Assembly (NCBI GenBank): GCA_022606135.1
Contig: JABYQN010000013.1
Location: 1-64,000, forward strand
Source: Fomes fomentarius
Taxonomy: Eukaryota > Basidiomycota > Agaricomycetes > Polyporales > Polyporaceae
Length of the DNA: 64,000 bases
Direction of reading: 5' to 3'
Shown: piece by piece, positions 24,959 to 36,307 of the stretch
Layout: each line of letters begins with the position of its first letter
Position numbering within the stretch: position 1 is the first letter of the stretch
Translations under genes and position numbers: made by a program
The notes under the pieces: generated by a model
What the model was told of the DNA's origin: nothing
Database searches by the model: none
The model's input: only the letters and a program-made list of their open reading frames with translations

Positions 24959-27179
24959 CTACAGGCACTGAGAGTAGCTGCAAGGGGCCGTCAGCATTGT
25001 GAGCATGTTTGGAAGAGCACGACACGCACTAGTCGTTCTGGTACTTGCAGGTCGTGCCAGTCTCGCAGGTGCCACTCCCGGTCCACTATAGCGCATATAC
25101 TAGTCAGTGCGAACAGGTCTACCTCAACTAGATATGCTACATACACCCTGTCCACCGCACTGGCCGTACTTGGCGATGGTCCCGCCGGTGGGTCCCGCGG
25201 GGGGAGCCGTCGTCGTCGGGGAAGTGGGCTGAGTGGGCGGAACGGAGACGGGGGTGCCACCATTGTAGACAGCGATACGATTGGCGGCACCGCAGAACTC
25301 TACCGACCAAACGAGATCAACTACTGTTCCACCTCAGTGGAGGGTCCGAAATGTGAACGTACCGGAAGCATCACCCGCGCACGGGAGGTTGCAAGCGTAG
25401 CTGGAAGAGACCTTGCTCGTGTCGAACGAGTTGCCGCACGAGCAGGTGTTCTTGTTCTTGACGCCAGCGAACGTGAAGCCCTTCTGCGCACACGTGTTCA
25501 AGCACTTCTCGACCGTGAGCGAGTTGTCGGTCGACGAGCCACCGGTGAGCAGGCTCTGGCCGTTCGGCTCCGCCGCGCAACCGACGTCCTGCCAGCCGTC
25601 AATCTTCTTGAACCAACTGACGGCGGTCGCGGGCAGGGTCTCTGTGGGAGCACCACAACCAGTGCCGGGCGTAGCGCGACCGGGGCCGGGTTGTACGGTG
25701 TTGCAGCCAGGGAGTTTGTCGAGCCCTAAGATAGTTCGGAAGTCGGGTTAGTGACGGAAAGGGGCGGAAAGGGATGTAAGGAAGAATCGTACAGCCGTCG
25801 AATTGCTCGGCAACACGGGGAGGAAGAGCACAGTCGTTCATCTCCTGCTCGGAGCGAGAATGGAGGATGGAGCAAGAAGAGACCTGGCCTGAACTGTCGG
25901 TGCACTGAGTCATTGCATTCTGGAGAACATCCTCGGGCCAGCCCATCATATAGTCAGCGTGATATCCGTAGCCGGTGCTGTATGAGATCCGCATCAGTCC
26001 AGGTCCGTACACCTGAAGGAGGAAAAGGTTCGGAGCTCACGGGTCGCCCATCGCCCAGACGAAGGGCTGCTTGCCATTAACCCAACCAGAGTTGAACGCG
26101 GTGGTGTCCCAGTAGGTCTCGAGGAACAGAAGGGGCAGCTGAACGGGGTGGGTCGAAGGGCAGCCATTACCGAAGTTACCGAAGCTCGCGTTGATCGCGT
26201 ACCGGACGTGGTCCTTGTGGTTGGGCGTGTCGACGCGCTGGCCGTCCCAGCAGGTGGGGAAGTTGATCTGAGAGCGGACACCACCTGGACAAGCGGAAGT
26301 CGGGAGACCGTGCGTATCTTGGCCCGTGCCAGAAGAGTCGTTGGACTGCAGGCAGCGGAAGGTGATCGAGCGCGAGTCGTCGATGGACTCGTTGTACGAG
26401 CGAAGCCACGGGTCACCAGCGATCATGCGAAAGCCCTGTGATTGCATATGTGTGATTTCCCAATGTCGCGGCGCAGGGGGCAGGGCACATACCTTGGGGA
26501 AGGCCGTGATGTTGCCGGTGGTCTGGATGTAGTAGACGACCATACCAGCGTTGGGGCTGCCAGTGATGGGACCAGGGCGTTGAGGGATCTACGAGCGGCG
26601 GACTCCATTAACAAGAAGTCAAAGAGTAATTTAACAGATAGAAACCGCGTACACGGTAGAAGGAACCGTTGGTGGGGGACTGATAGTAAAGAGTCGGGGT
26701 CCAGTAGTTCGATTTGTTCTCGAGCACCGCACAAGAACTGCAGCTGGACGCCTGAAGATCGATGGTGCTCGGCATCTCGAAGTCGAAGCTATTCGTGTTC
26801 GTGCTTCATTAGCACATGCCAGAAAATCAGAGGGGGCGACTTACCTGTTCTGTGATACGAGAACGACGCGACAAGTCAGCGTCGCTGCATAACGAATGGT
26901 GGTTTGCAAGTATCACGTACTCCACCGATGACCTGTACATATCCCATCAATTCATGCCTCGCAAATTCTCGAAGCAGGTACATACCTGGTGCAGATGCTG
27001 CCCGACGGCACCCGGGTTGATGAGACTGTACATCGACGTGCGCTCAGATATCAGGGGAGGGTACGAGAAGATAGGACTCACGGGTCAGACCGCATAACCG
27101 TGAGCTGGGCGCACGGGAAACGGAGCAGCGCGTTGGCCTTGGTGGCCGCGACGGCAAGGGCAAAGAGAGCCGACCACAT
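24959..27179 (-). CDS. Secreted DUF1996-WSC-CBM1 protein
   Basis: Extracellular protein of wood-decay type, function unknown but predicted to bind polysaccharide. Twelve exons (27179-27082, 27025-26986, 26932-26921, 26849-26845, 26788-26653, 26588-26493, 26435-26041, 25977-25793, 25725-25363, 25299-25145, 25085-25030, 24977-24959) give 519 aa. Order: signal peptide (MWSALFALAVAATKANA); DUF1996, residues ~22-330, with FPCAQLTVMR, QHLHQVIGGNSF and HVRYAINASFGNFGNGCP; WSC, ~355-440, with GCAAEPNGQSLL, KCLNTCAQKGF and FCGAANRIAVYNGG; a Ser/Thr/Pro linker; and a complete CBM1, ~485-519 (YGQCGGQGWTGSGTC then YYSQCL). The last 19-nt exon is needed to finish the CBM1; without it translation ends at QND. 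Exon 4 is a 5-nt microexon supplying the Asn-Ser of GGNSF. CBM1 predicts cellulose binding. Confidence 0.92.
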
Positions 27180-27264
27180 TCTGCCAGCCTTACCAATGTC
27201 AGAGAGTGCACTGAGGTGGGAGCAGAGTACACGAGGAAACTCGACGGTCACCAAGTTCGCATTG

Positions 27265-27271
27265 ATTTATA
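27265..27271 (-). promoter_or_regulatory. TATA box of the DUF1996-WSC-CBM1 gene
   Basis: TATAAAT on the minus strand, about 86 bp upstream of the ATG at 27179. Confidence 0.5.
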
Positions 27272-27279
27272 CCTCGCCC

Positions 27280-30193
27280 TCCCTCTCTCACCCTACCATG
27301 TGCTCTCGAAGGGATCCGAATCGACTGCTTCTTTTCCTCGCATAAGCCGCAGCGTCGAACACGCGTCGTAGCCTGGTCCTCGCTGTGGAATAAACCACTG
27401 GAGAACCTCGGTCAGTGAGTGTATTCGGCGAACGATGGACGGGGACATCTGACTTGGTGAAAACTCCGGGAATTTAGACTCGAGTATCATAGTGGTTGCC
27501 ATCAAAATCACAAACCACCTGTCCTCGTGTGATGCGGGGATGTGACTGTGAACTGTGGGGATAAATGGCCAATGGCCGTTCGCGGATTGTTCTGCCACCT
27601 CTCAGTAGTCAGTATTTGGCTACGGTGAGTCGACACACTCATCATGCCTGAGCAGAGGTACACATGCCTCATTAGCATAAGCTCGTGAAATGTAATAGAT
27701 GTCTGGTCAACATGGATGGGGCTGAAGTTCGACGCCGCGTATCGCAGGAAGAGAGATGGAGGCGCGTCTACAATTCTCCGTTAGCTGCAAAGAAATTTCT
27801 GCCAAGAATATGCGGCAATTTAGCGACCTCTGCGATGAAGGGATTGTCCATCCGCCTGACCCAGCCGTGATGTCACAAGCAACGGCCCTCTCCGAGCTTT
27901 CTTGTACGCTCGAGTGTATGAGTCCTTATCGACATGAGCTTTTTGCCACTGTGATGAGCCTCGCGTATCGCTTTAGAGCACACTGAACCGAAGTAACGAG
28001 GAACCTGCGCAAACAACCCGTTAGCGGGGAATCTATGGATGTTGTCACCTTTCGACTCTGATCCGCGCTCGCTTACACGATGCTTCGGCCGGGCATTCTG
28101 CGTGAATATGGATTGTGCTCGCTATCTCGAGAGCGTGTCCTTTTCCGCCCATTTGTGGGGTCGAGAAAGGTTGTATCGCTCGATTGTCCCTGGCTCTGGG
28201 GACATAAGCGCGATACATACCCCAGACGTGCATCGCCTCACGAATCCCCGGACACGGGCGTTACCGACCCAGAGTATCCAGGGGAACATAGATCCGGGGC
28301 TGTGTCGGTTCCTCGGCCACGCGAGTATTGGTAACGCAGACGGATGTGACTCTTGCAAGTCCGGAGATGGTTTCAGCTGGATCAGTAGCCTGTACAAGGC
28401 TATTTGCCACGGAATTGATGCTGATAGCGGCGAGAAAACATGAGTACTTACTGGGCGAAAACGAAAGAACTGGATGTTAAAGCGGCCGCCGTCGGAGAGA
28501 ACATGTGTCCGACCATCGGCTGAGCGAAGAGGAGCACGAGTGCAGTCGATTGGCGGGGCGAAGGCCCCACGCGAGAAGAAGCGGGTTAACTAGGATCAAG
28601 GCCTGCTTTTGGCGTGCTTGCTACTGATTGCTACCTTCGCAGCCCCATGCTCGCGTTGAGGCAGTCGACAAGGGAGCGCAGAAATATTGGAAGCTAGAGG
28701 AGGCGGGGCGGCCTAGGAAATTGAACGAGATGCGCTTCTACGTACTCGGAGGAAGATAGCACTGCAAACGGTGATGGCGGGGGAAATCGTCGGGTAGAGG
28801 TCCTACGACGATGAGCATCTGGCTAGGAGTGTGTCATGTAGCGGTCCGTGAGGCGGTCCCGTGTAGTGGAGTATCCGGTGTTTCCCTTGTTGCTTGTGGG
28901 TCAGGGAAGCGTTTCGGATGATCGTCGAGATGACCATGTAGGTCTTTTGTGCCGATACAAACGGAGTGTACTCGAGGCGAGAGAACCCCTATGTGGGAGG
29001 CCCAGTGTAACAGACCGCAGCACCAGTGCCAGCATGATAACTTGGACCACAGCGATACCACTGCGTCTCTGGTCCTGGTTCCGCCTGGCGGACGCTGCAT
29101 TCACCCAGTTTCTCGAGCTCTCCGATCTCGCTCCGACTTACCATGGCGCAAGCTGAGAGAAGCGTCAGTGATGACTGATATACCTGGCTGTGCGATCCTA
29201 GCATTGAAGGTTCATCGGAACCCACGCGCTGCTTGGACGAGCTCGGTCCTCGTAACCGGGAAAGTCCCCAATCTTCGTCACAAAAAGTCAGTCAGTAGTA
29301 CCTTCTCCACACGAGGACTCACCGGAGGTGGTATCAACAAAACATTCTTGCCACTAAGCTGGGCAAGGGCATCGATATCAACCACGAGCGGGGCGCCATA
29401 GTCTGTCACCGGCAGAGACAAAGATTCAATGGACGACAGAATCCCTTGAACAAGTGAGTATGTCCACGTCGCTAGGGGCCAACGATGACGTGGCGGATAG
29501 TAGAAGACCTGCGTTTTTCGAGAGTCGTCATGCGGATTGACTGACTGTACCGGATGATGTCCCAACGTTCCCTCGTGCTGTAATCAAAAGGAATGTTCAG
29601 TCAAGAGGTGAGTGTCAATATCACCCACCGTTGTCCGATCGGAGACTAGGAAGGATTGAGACGTGGGCTGCTATACTCCGCCCGGAATCCAGCATATACA
29701 CGTGGTGCAAGTACACATAAGCATCTCATGTTTTCTTCCCTTCTATCAGAGATGTGGCGCAGTTTGAACGAGCTGGGCCTGCGGTGTCAGAGCTGGCGGC
29801 CGCTGCCAAAAGCCACATAAGATCCGGCACTTTGTGTATCGGGCGCTTGTCGACTTGCCTTGGCTGAACAGTGGCTGACGAGCGTGGACGAAGGAGCACC
29901 TCAGCTCCCATCTTGAATTTGAATGGCGTGCTCCATGGATGAGTCAAGCAGCCCATTCCTTGTGAAACCACATCGCCCTTGCTCCCACCCCCAGCTGGCT
30001 ATTATCTCCAAACCGCCCGTCAATCTTCCCAAGCCGTATCATGCTAACAAGACACTTCTGTGAGTAGTGTCGTGCTCTCTATCGTGCCGACTGTCGACGA
30101 ATGCCTTTTGCATCCCCGGTTTATCGGTAGATGATAATGACCTCCTTCAAATCGGCCTCCTTTCACGGAGCAGTGACGACTGTACTAAGTTAG
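27280..30193. other. Mostly non-coding stretch with coding-like remnants on the minus strand
   Basis: No full gene is supportable. The minus strand between about 29990 and 28840 has several coding-like patches separated by possible introns (see 29215-29660), but no domain is recognised and I cannot find one continuous gene. 27280-28800 holds nothing I can identify. Confidence 0.4.
29205..29660 (-). pseudogene. Unrecognised coding remnant or partial gene
   Basis: A minus-strand patch reads like protein: about 29655-29631 (SFLVSDRTT), then after a possible 59-bp intron HEGTLGHHPVQSVNP, FYYPPRHRWPLATWTYSL, and LVVDIDALAQLSGKNVLLIPPP, ending near 29322 at a GTGAGT donor. A following exon would read IGDFPGYEDRARPSSAWVPM before a stop near 29200. 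No start or family is recognised. It may be the tail of a decayed gene whose 5' part lay near 29970. Confidence 0.3.
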
Positions 30194-30201
30194 TATAAAT
30201 A
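30194..30201 (+). promoter_or_regulatory. TATA box of the short-chain dehydrogenase gene
   Basis: TATAAATA lies about 80 bp upstream of the ATG at 30279. Confidence 0.55.
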
Positions 30202-30278
30202 CTTGATGCCCAGATAGACTACCCCAGCACACAGCACAATAACACTTCTGCACCCACCTGATTCTCCATCCAACAAAC

Positions 30279-31385
30279 ATGTCTAATGACTCTCGTGTTT
30301 GGTTGAGTACGTTCCGCGTCACATACACCCCTAACCGTGCCACTGCTAACACACCATCCGTCGCCCATAGTAACCGGTGCCTCCTCTGGAATCGGCCTCT
30401 CCACCACCCAAGCAGCCCTTGCGCTCGGTGAACGTGTCACCGCAACGACCCGCAAAGCCTCCTCCTCCAACCCACTCACCGCCCTCCTCACCCAATATAC
30501 ATCCTCCAAGCTCCTCATCATCGAATACGACCCCGCCGATGCGTCCTTTCCGGTATCCACGCTCTTAGAGCGCACCGCCAGCCACTTCGGCCGCCTCGAC
30601 GTCGTGGTGAACAACGCCGGGTACGCTGTGAACGGTGTCGTTGAGGGCATAAGCGACGAAGATGCCAGGAAGCAACTCGAGGTCAACTTCTGGGCCCCTG
30701 TGCGGATCAGTCGCGACGCCGTGCGTTACTTCCGCGAGCACAATTCCCCTGGACGGATCCTCAACGTGTCCTCGACGGGCGGGTTCATCTCCAACCCGAC
30801 TCTCGCGTTTTACTCTGCAAGCAAGTTCGGTGCGCATCACTGCACGTGTTCAGAATGCTGCATGCAACTGATCATGGCAGCACATCCGCAGCTCTGGAGG
30901 GCTTCTCGGAGGGCCTGAACAAGGAACTCGACCCAGCTTGGAACATCCGCGTTATCGCCGTCCAACCCGGAGGTGTGCGCACCCAGTGGGCACAAGGGAA
31001 CATGCAAGACCTGCCTTTGCCACCCGCATACGCCTCTCCAGACGGTATCGCGACCAGGTTCCGGCAGCTCATCAAAGGCAACCCTCCCATGAACGACTCG
31101 GACAAAGGTGCGCCCAGTGCCCTCTACATTGCCCCGTCAGAATCGGCGAGGTGTACAGACTTGTTGACTCGCATTCGGACAGTCGGCCAAGCTCTGATCA
31201 AGCTGTCAAAGGAGGCGAACCCGCCGCTCCGCTTGCCATTGGGCGCAGATGCACGGTACGTGATTCAAAGCAAGATCAACGCGGTGCAGGAGGAGCTGGA
31301 TCAGTGGAAGGAGCTGGAGATCTCGGTCGTTGCGGACGACGCTGACCCTCACTTCTTTGAGAAGCTCTCCGGGACAGTACTGTAG
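30279..31385 (+). CDS. Classical short-chain dehydrogenase/reductase
   Basis: NAD(P)-dependent oxidoreductase with a Rossmann fold; substrate unknown. Three exons (30279-30306, 30371-30829, 30892-31385) give 326 aa, longer than the ~250 aa of minimal SDRs and like retinol/ketoreductase-type relatives. Motifs: cofactor loop ITGASSGIG near residue 10, DVVVNNAGY, catalytic Ser in ILNVSSTGGF, and the active-site YSASKF, which spans the second intron (TTC G|CT restores KFALEGFSEGL). After this comes PGGVRTQW. An Arg (TTRKASS) after beta-2 favours NADPH, but this is weak inference. No signal peptide. The first coding exon is only 28 nt. The C-terminal ~80 residues beyond the core have no recognised role. 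Confidence 0.92.
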
Positions 31386-31885
31386 CTGTGCTCGTGAACC
31401 CAACTTCCGATTTCTGGATATATACTGGTCAATGTCGTGCTATATAGGGGTGTAATGTGCAAAGTACAGCTATTTCTGTGACTCTTTCGTATCGTCGGCC
31501 ACGATAGCGGGCTGTGAAGGAGCAATGTGGTTGGGGAAGAATGCCGCCGACCACACAACAATTGCAGGATTTGCGACACACAGGGATTCGCAGCTTTGCC
31601 CGAGTGAGAGCGGTTCAAAGGTTGCGGACCTCGTGGTCGCGTCTCCCCAGCCTTAGCGTCTCAATATGACCTGCGAACATAATGTCTGTCAGCTTTGGTT
31701 GTCTCAACGGAGCCAGACAAACGATTGCGTACGGAGGTGGCGCTCGAACGGCAATGGCCGTGTCTGTATAGTTGTTTCCCACGGGCAGCCACCGCAAGGG
31801 TTTGAGTACGCGACGAGCGCGGCGACAAGGACGTCAAGAAACCCTCAAAACTCGAGCACCAAGCCTCGACAAAAATACAGCAAGC

Positions 31886-32847
31886 ATGAGGTTTGTCCTC
31901 GCAATATCCAAATCTCCAGATATGCACTCACCCGCGAGGTTGCGCACTGCAGCAACAGCAAGCTCTCAGTGGCAAGCGTGCGGGGCTCCATCCGTGAGCT
32001 CCTCGCCGACTCGAACGGCGAGAAGAAGCGCAACTTCGTCGAGACGGTCGAACTCCAGATCGGTCTCAAGAACTACGACCCCCAGCGTGACAAGCGTTTC
32101 TCGGGAACTGTCAAGTGAGTACCATCCTGCTTACCACTCACTCTCTGCAACCGACTCCGCAATCCCCTCTTTCCAAGGCTGCCCCATATCCCTCGCCCGC
32201 GCATGTCTATCTGCATTCTCGCTGATGCTGCCGACATCGATCGTGCCAAGCAGATCGACCTTGAGTACAAGTCCGTCGATGACTTGAAGAAGTGAGTGAT
32301 AGCTTCGCTCTATCTTCTGGTGCAGTTCTCAGCGAAGTCTCCCCACAAAGGCTCAACAAGAACAAGAAGCTCGTCAAGAAGCTCGCGAAGAGCTACGATG
32401 CGTTCTTGGCCTCTGAGGCGCTCATCAAGCAGATCCCCCGTCTCCTCGGTCCCGGTCTCTCCAAGGGTGCGCTCTCTCGCATGCGTCGACTTACTGGGCT
32501 TACAGAGTCCTGACATGTTGCTATAGCTGGCAAGTTCCCCACCCCCGTCTCTCACGCTGAGGACTTGACGAACAAGCTGAACGAGGTCCGCTCGACCATC
32601 AAGTTCCAGCTCAAGAAGGTTCTCTGCTTGGGTGTTGCCGTCGGCCACGTCCAGATGACTGAGGACCAGGTTCTCGGAAACGTTATGCTTAGTGCGTCGC
32701 CAATCATACTCCGCCAACCTGTCCCATGCTGACGCAACTCGTTGTGAAGGCATCAATTTCCTCGTCTCGCTGCTCAAGAAGAATTGGCAGAACGTCAAGT
32801 CGCTCCACATCAAGTCGACGATGGGCAAGCCCGTCCGTCTATACTAG
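31886..32847 (+). CDS. RPL10A: 60S ribosomal protein uL1 (Rpl10a/Rpl1)
   Basis: Large-subunit protein forming the L1 stalk that contacts E-site tRNA. Six exons (31886-31890, 31959-32114, 32178-32291, 32351-32466, 32527-32691, 32750-32847) give exactly 217 aa, the usual eukaryotic length. The first coding exon is 5 nt (ATGAG), completing MSKL after splicing. Conserved stretches are [60 protein letters not shown] and the tail [11 protein letters not shown] polypyrimidine-rich upstream region is not obvious. Very short first exons are common in fungal ribosomal-protein genes. Confidence 0.96.
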
Positions 32848-33883
32848 ACGTGTCGAGCTCGTTCCCCCAGCTACTTCCTCGCGCTCTTCGTTCGCCAAGG
32901 GCCATCTCCAGACAGGCTGAGACGACGAACATTTGACGACGGAGTCGACCCATACGCACGCGCAGGCTGTCATGCACACCATGAAGCCCCGCACGCTTGA
33001 ACCAACGGCTTCGGAGAGGGCTGGAGCCGATTGGGAGCTGAGGCAGCTTGTGTTGTGTTCGTGTGCGTTGCACTTGTCGTCTTTCCTGTTCGTTTGTCCG
33101 TCTGCCGGTACTTGTCGGAGGAGGAAGGTTTGCTGACGGGCTGCTGGATATGCGCATTGCTAGAGGTATCATGGGGCATGCTTGTACGCCATATGTAGCA
33201 TAGGTCATGACATACATGATTTCCGACCAAGTACTGGATCCCGTCTTGGACGGATGTCGATGTGAGAGACCGGGGCCACTGACAAATGGAGAGTTCCAGA
33301 GCACTTTCTGTTTGCTGGGAGGTCGGCCCGGACGTGTACTCAAACGACTCTGGACCAACGACGGCGAGTGCTGGAAGCCCAAGATCCAGATTTACGCAGC
33401 GTGGCCCTGCGTTGCCAGTCTGGCAGAATCCACACGGAGGCTATCGAGTGAGCAGCGGCCTCCATAACCTGAACTTTGTGCGGGGGAAATCCACCAAGGA
33501 GGTCTCTGATAACTTACTCGATTGTCTCACTGTTCCTAGCTTCGCTCTATGATAGACTCAGTGCATACTCACACGCTGGGTCTCAAACAATACTGCAGAG
33601 CACGCCAGTAGCATGTTACATACATCAAGTTTCAAGGCCCGTTGGTGCCTCACACTCGTCACTCGACAGAGGACTGGTGAATGAAGACGTATGAAACACC
33701 ATTTGAGGCAGAATGCGCGAAGAGGTCGATACCTCATTCACAAGCGCACTTGCCAAAAATTAGCGCATGCTGCGCGCCTCATGACTGGAACTGAGTACTG
33801 AGGCTGTGCTTGCTATGTACGACATCTGATGCTGTGCAACTTCCACTTGGCTATTCACCTCATCGCCAGCAGTGCACGTGTCG
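32848..33883. other. Intergenic spacer
   Basis: 3' flank of the ribosomal protein gene and upstream region of the arrestin-like gene. A TATATAAA lies at 33884-33891, 29 bp before the predicted ATG. Nothing else recognised. Confidence 0.5.
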
Positions 33884-33919
33884 TATATAAACGCCTCAAG
33901 ATCGGTGTGGACTCGTGCC

Positions 33920-35585
33920 ATGCTCTCTAATCTATTCAGATCTTTGAATGCCGGTCCGCAAGCGTTGACCATCCACCTTCCACCGGTTATATACTCCGCT
34001 GGAAGCGCGGTCGATGGAGAGCTTGAGATCGACTTCCGCAAGTTGCAAGAAGACAACATCGACGAAGTCCAAGTCCGTCTCCGTGGCTCTGCCAGAGTGT
34101 GCGTGCATACGTACATCGACTCCGTCAATCTCACCTGTTGACAATAGTCACGGTATTCTCTAGGACCATATACCGGGAGAGGGACGCACACAACGACTAC
34201 CTCCGCCTCGCTCTCGCAGACCTCTCCCTCTGGACACGCGGTACCGAGAAAGCGCTCTACCCTCCACCAGGGTCCGACGTCCTCCGGATCCCCTTCCACT
34301 TCGCGCTCCCCGACACTCTCCCTCCCTCCTTTCACTGGAACACCATCGACGAATCCGCCACGATCCGATACGCGCTCACCGCGGTGGGCGTGCGCAACGG
34401 TCTTCTGAACTTTGACAGAAAATACCTCACCCCGCTCGCCGTCCTGCCCAAGGCCTAGGACGACGTCGGGGTGCGCGTCAAGCAAGGCAGCGCGCGCGGG
34501 GCGAGGTGCACGCATGGAGGACCCAGACGAAGGCAGAGCGGATCAGGAAGGGCCTGTGGGGCGACTACGCAAAGGTCGAGGTCGAGGTCGAGGTTCGTCG
34601 CAGTCCACCCCGGTACCCACACGGTGCAGTGCTGCACACGAACTCGGAAACGCTCACACAAGACAAGACTGTCGCATTCATCCACAGCTCTCGCTCCCGG
34701 ACATCCCCGTCCTCCCCCTCTTCTCGACCATCCCATCCCGTACACGGTCCGCATCGTGACGACCACCGCACCGCTATCACAGTCCAAGGCAGACGCACAA
34801 TTGCGACAGCCTGCCAGTGCAGCGCCCGTCTTTCCCCCCCGTTCCGACGTCCGGAGACGAGCTCGAGTTCACGCTGCGCCGGAGGCTCGAGTTGTCGGCG
34901 CAGAGGTACGGCATGGGACGTTCGTTCCGCATCGCGAGCGTGTCGAAGAGAGATGTTGCCGAGTTTCTGGGCAAGGACGCAGCCAAGGGCGCTGGTGGGA
35001 CGAGAGCGTCTGTGGAGAAGGACGTGCCGGGAAGGGTGTGGGTGTGGGAGGATGAGTTGGATGCGCAACGTGAAAGGAGTGAGGAAAAGAGGCTTGGTGT
35101 GAAGCAGAGGGGAAACGACGAGAAACGCACTCGACAGCCGACGGAGGAGGAGGGGAAGAAAGGCGAGAGGAGGGGTGTATGGGTTCAACGTGCGACTTTC
35201 CATTCGACCTTCACTCTCACGTGCTCGCCGACATCTGCTATCGAGAGCATCCAATGCCAGGTAAGTACCACCCATCCTCTTTTAAGCACAATGGCTGATG
35301 GAGAAAATACTTTAGTACTTCCTTACTCTCAAAGTGCCGTTCCCTGGTGCAGGCAACAATGTACTTCTCCATGTCCCTGTCACGGTAACATCGGGCATCG
35401 ACAAACCACTTCCGAGAGACAATGTCGGCGTATCGCAGAAAGAGGCTGCCGAACGAATAGAATTGGACTTGCCTCCGTACGTTTGTCTGACTCCTTTGAG
35501 ACATCGAAAGCTGATTGACAACGACCTTCATAGGTCGTATTGGGACGCTAATGACAAAGGCTGGGGAGACGATACGAAAGAATGA
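33920..35585 (+). CDS. Arrestin-like protein gene, probably damaged
   Basis: Alpha-arrestin type fold, expected as a ubiquitin-ligase adaptor for membrane proteins. Exon 1 (33920-34098) reads MLSNLFRSLNAGPQALTIHL; exon 2 begins at 34164 (RVTIYRERDAHNDYL) and carries the arrestin-N core IPFHFALPDTLPPSF. The C-domain shows RIRKGLWGDYAKVEVE, LPDIPVLPLFSTIP, then GDELEFTLRRRLELSAQRYG and, after an intron (35261-35315), FLTLKVPFPGAGNN; last exon 35534-35585. Three problems break the frame: TAG at 34456-34458, and frame changes near 34735 and 34793, where the family-like IPYTVRIVTTTAPLSQSKAD sits in another frame. Two extra short introns (34441-34490 and 34756-34809) would restore a 429-codon frame but remove that conserved stretch. 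So it is a pseudogene, has base errors, or is oddly spliced. Confidence 0.7.
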
Positions 35586-35811
35586 TGGAAACCGTACCCG
35601 AGCATAGCACTTCCAAGGTGCACGTCCGCCATTCCTACGTTTATAGCGTGACCATATCAGATCGCGGTTTCTTTTGGGCGGCGCATACGCGTCGAGGTGG
35701 AGAGACCGGGGCCGCTGATTGGACAGACAGTATACAGTGAGACCATGGAGACCCTTGATATCCCTCAGCCCCTCAGACGGATACGTCCAGCTCAAGTGTC
35801 AACGAGCGCTT

Positions 35812-36307
35812 TCAGTTTGCTCGTTTGGCGGCCGGCGCGCATGAAGTCGTAAGGCGCGGCATGATCTTGCACTTGAACGGGAGCGGGTGTCTGCCCAACA
35901 CACGTAGTACTTATCGTCAGCCTCCCTCGCCACTGGCACTTCAACCACATCACGGCGCTCAAAGGGTGCCAAACGCACCTCACAGCGTGCTCCTCAAACT
36001 CCGTCAGGATTGGAATCGCCTTGCCCTCCGCATCCACCGCAGGCGCGATACGGAACACGTGGAACAGGTTCGCGATCATCGCCCACACCGAGTTCTCCGC
36101 GAGGTCCTTGCCGGGGCAGATCCGCCGCCCGAACCCGAACCCGAACTCGGGCCCAAGAAGCGACGTACAGAGAATTCGTGCCTGAACTCGCTTCGATTTC
36201 CCAACTTTCGCAAGGAGCACATCGTCGGCCCGTTTGAGTGCTGTCAACCCGCCTTCGACTTCGATCACCTTGGACAAGTTCGTGGTCAGCTCTGCATCGT
36301 CGGACAT
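35812..36307 (-). CDS. Chimeric ORF: permease exon 1 fused to cytochrome P450 C-terminus
   Basis: Two exons (36307-35979 and 35890-35812) give an open 135-aa frame. Residues 1-~36 (MSDDAELTTNLSKVIE and ALKRADDVLLAK) copy exon 1 of the permease at 40346-40206. A 1-nt difference shifts the frame after VLLAK, and past the old splice donor the sequence passes into a P450 heme-loop region: GFGFGRRICPGKDLAENSVW with the Cys heme ligand, then NLFHVFRIAPAVDAEG. The second exon reads HPLPFKCKIMPRL before the stop. All of a P450 before the heme loop (oxygen-binding helix, ExxR) is missing, so no enzyme activity is expected. It lies at the left edge of the duplicated segment and has inherited the permease promoter. 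Whether it is expressed is unknown. Confidence 0.6.
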
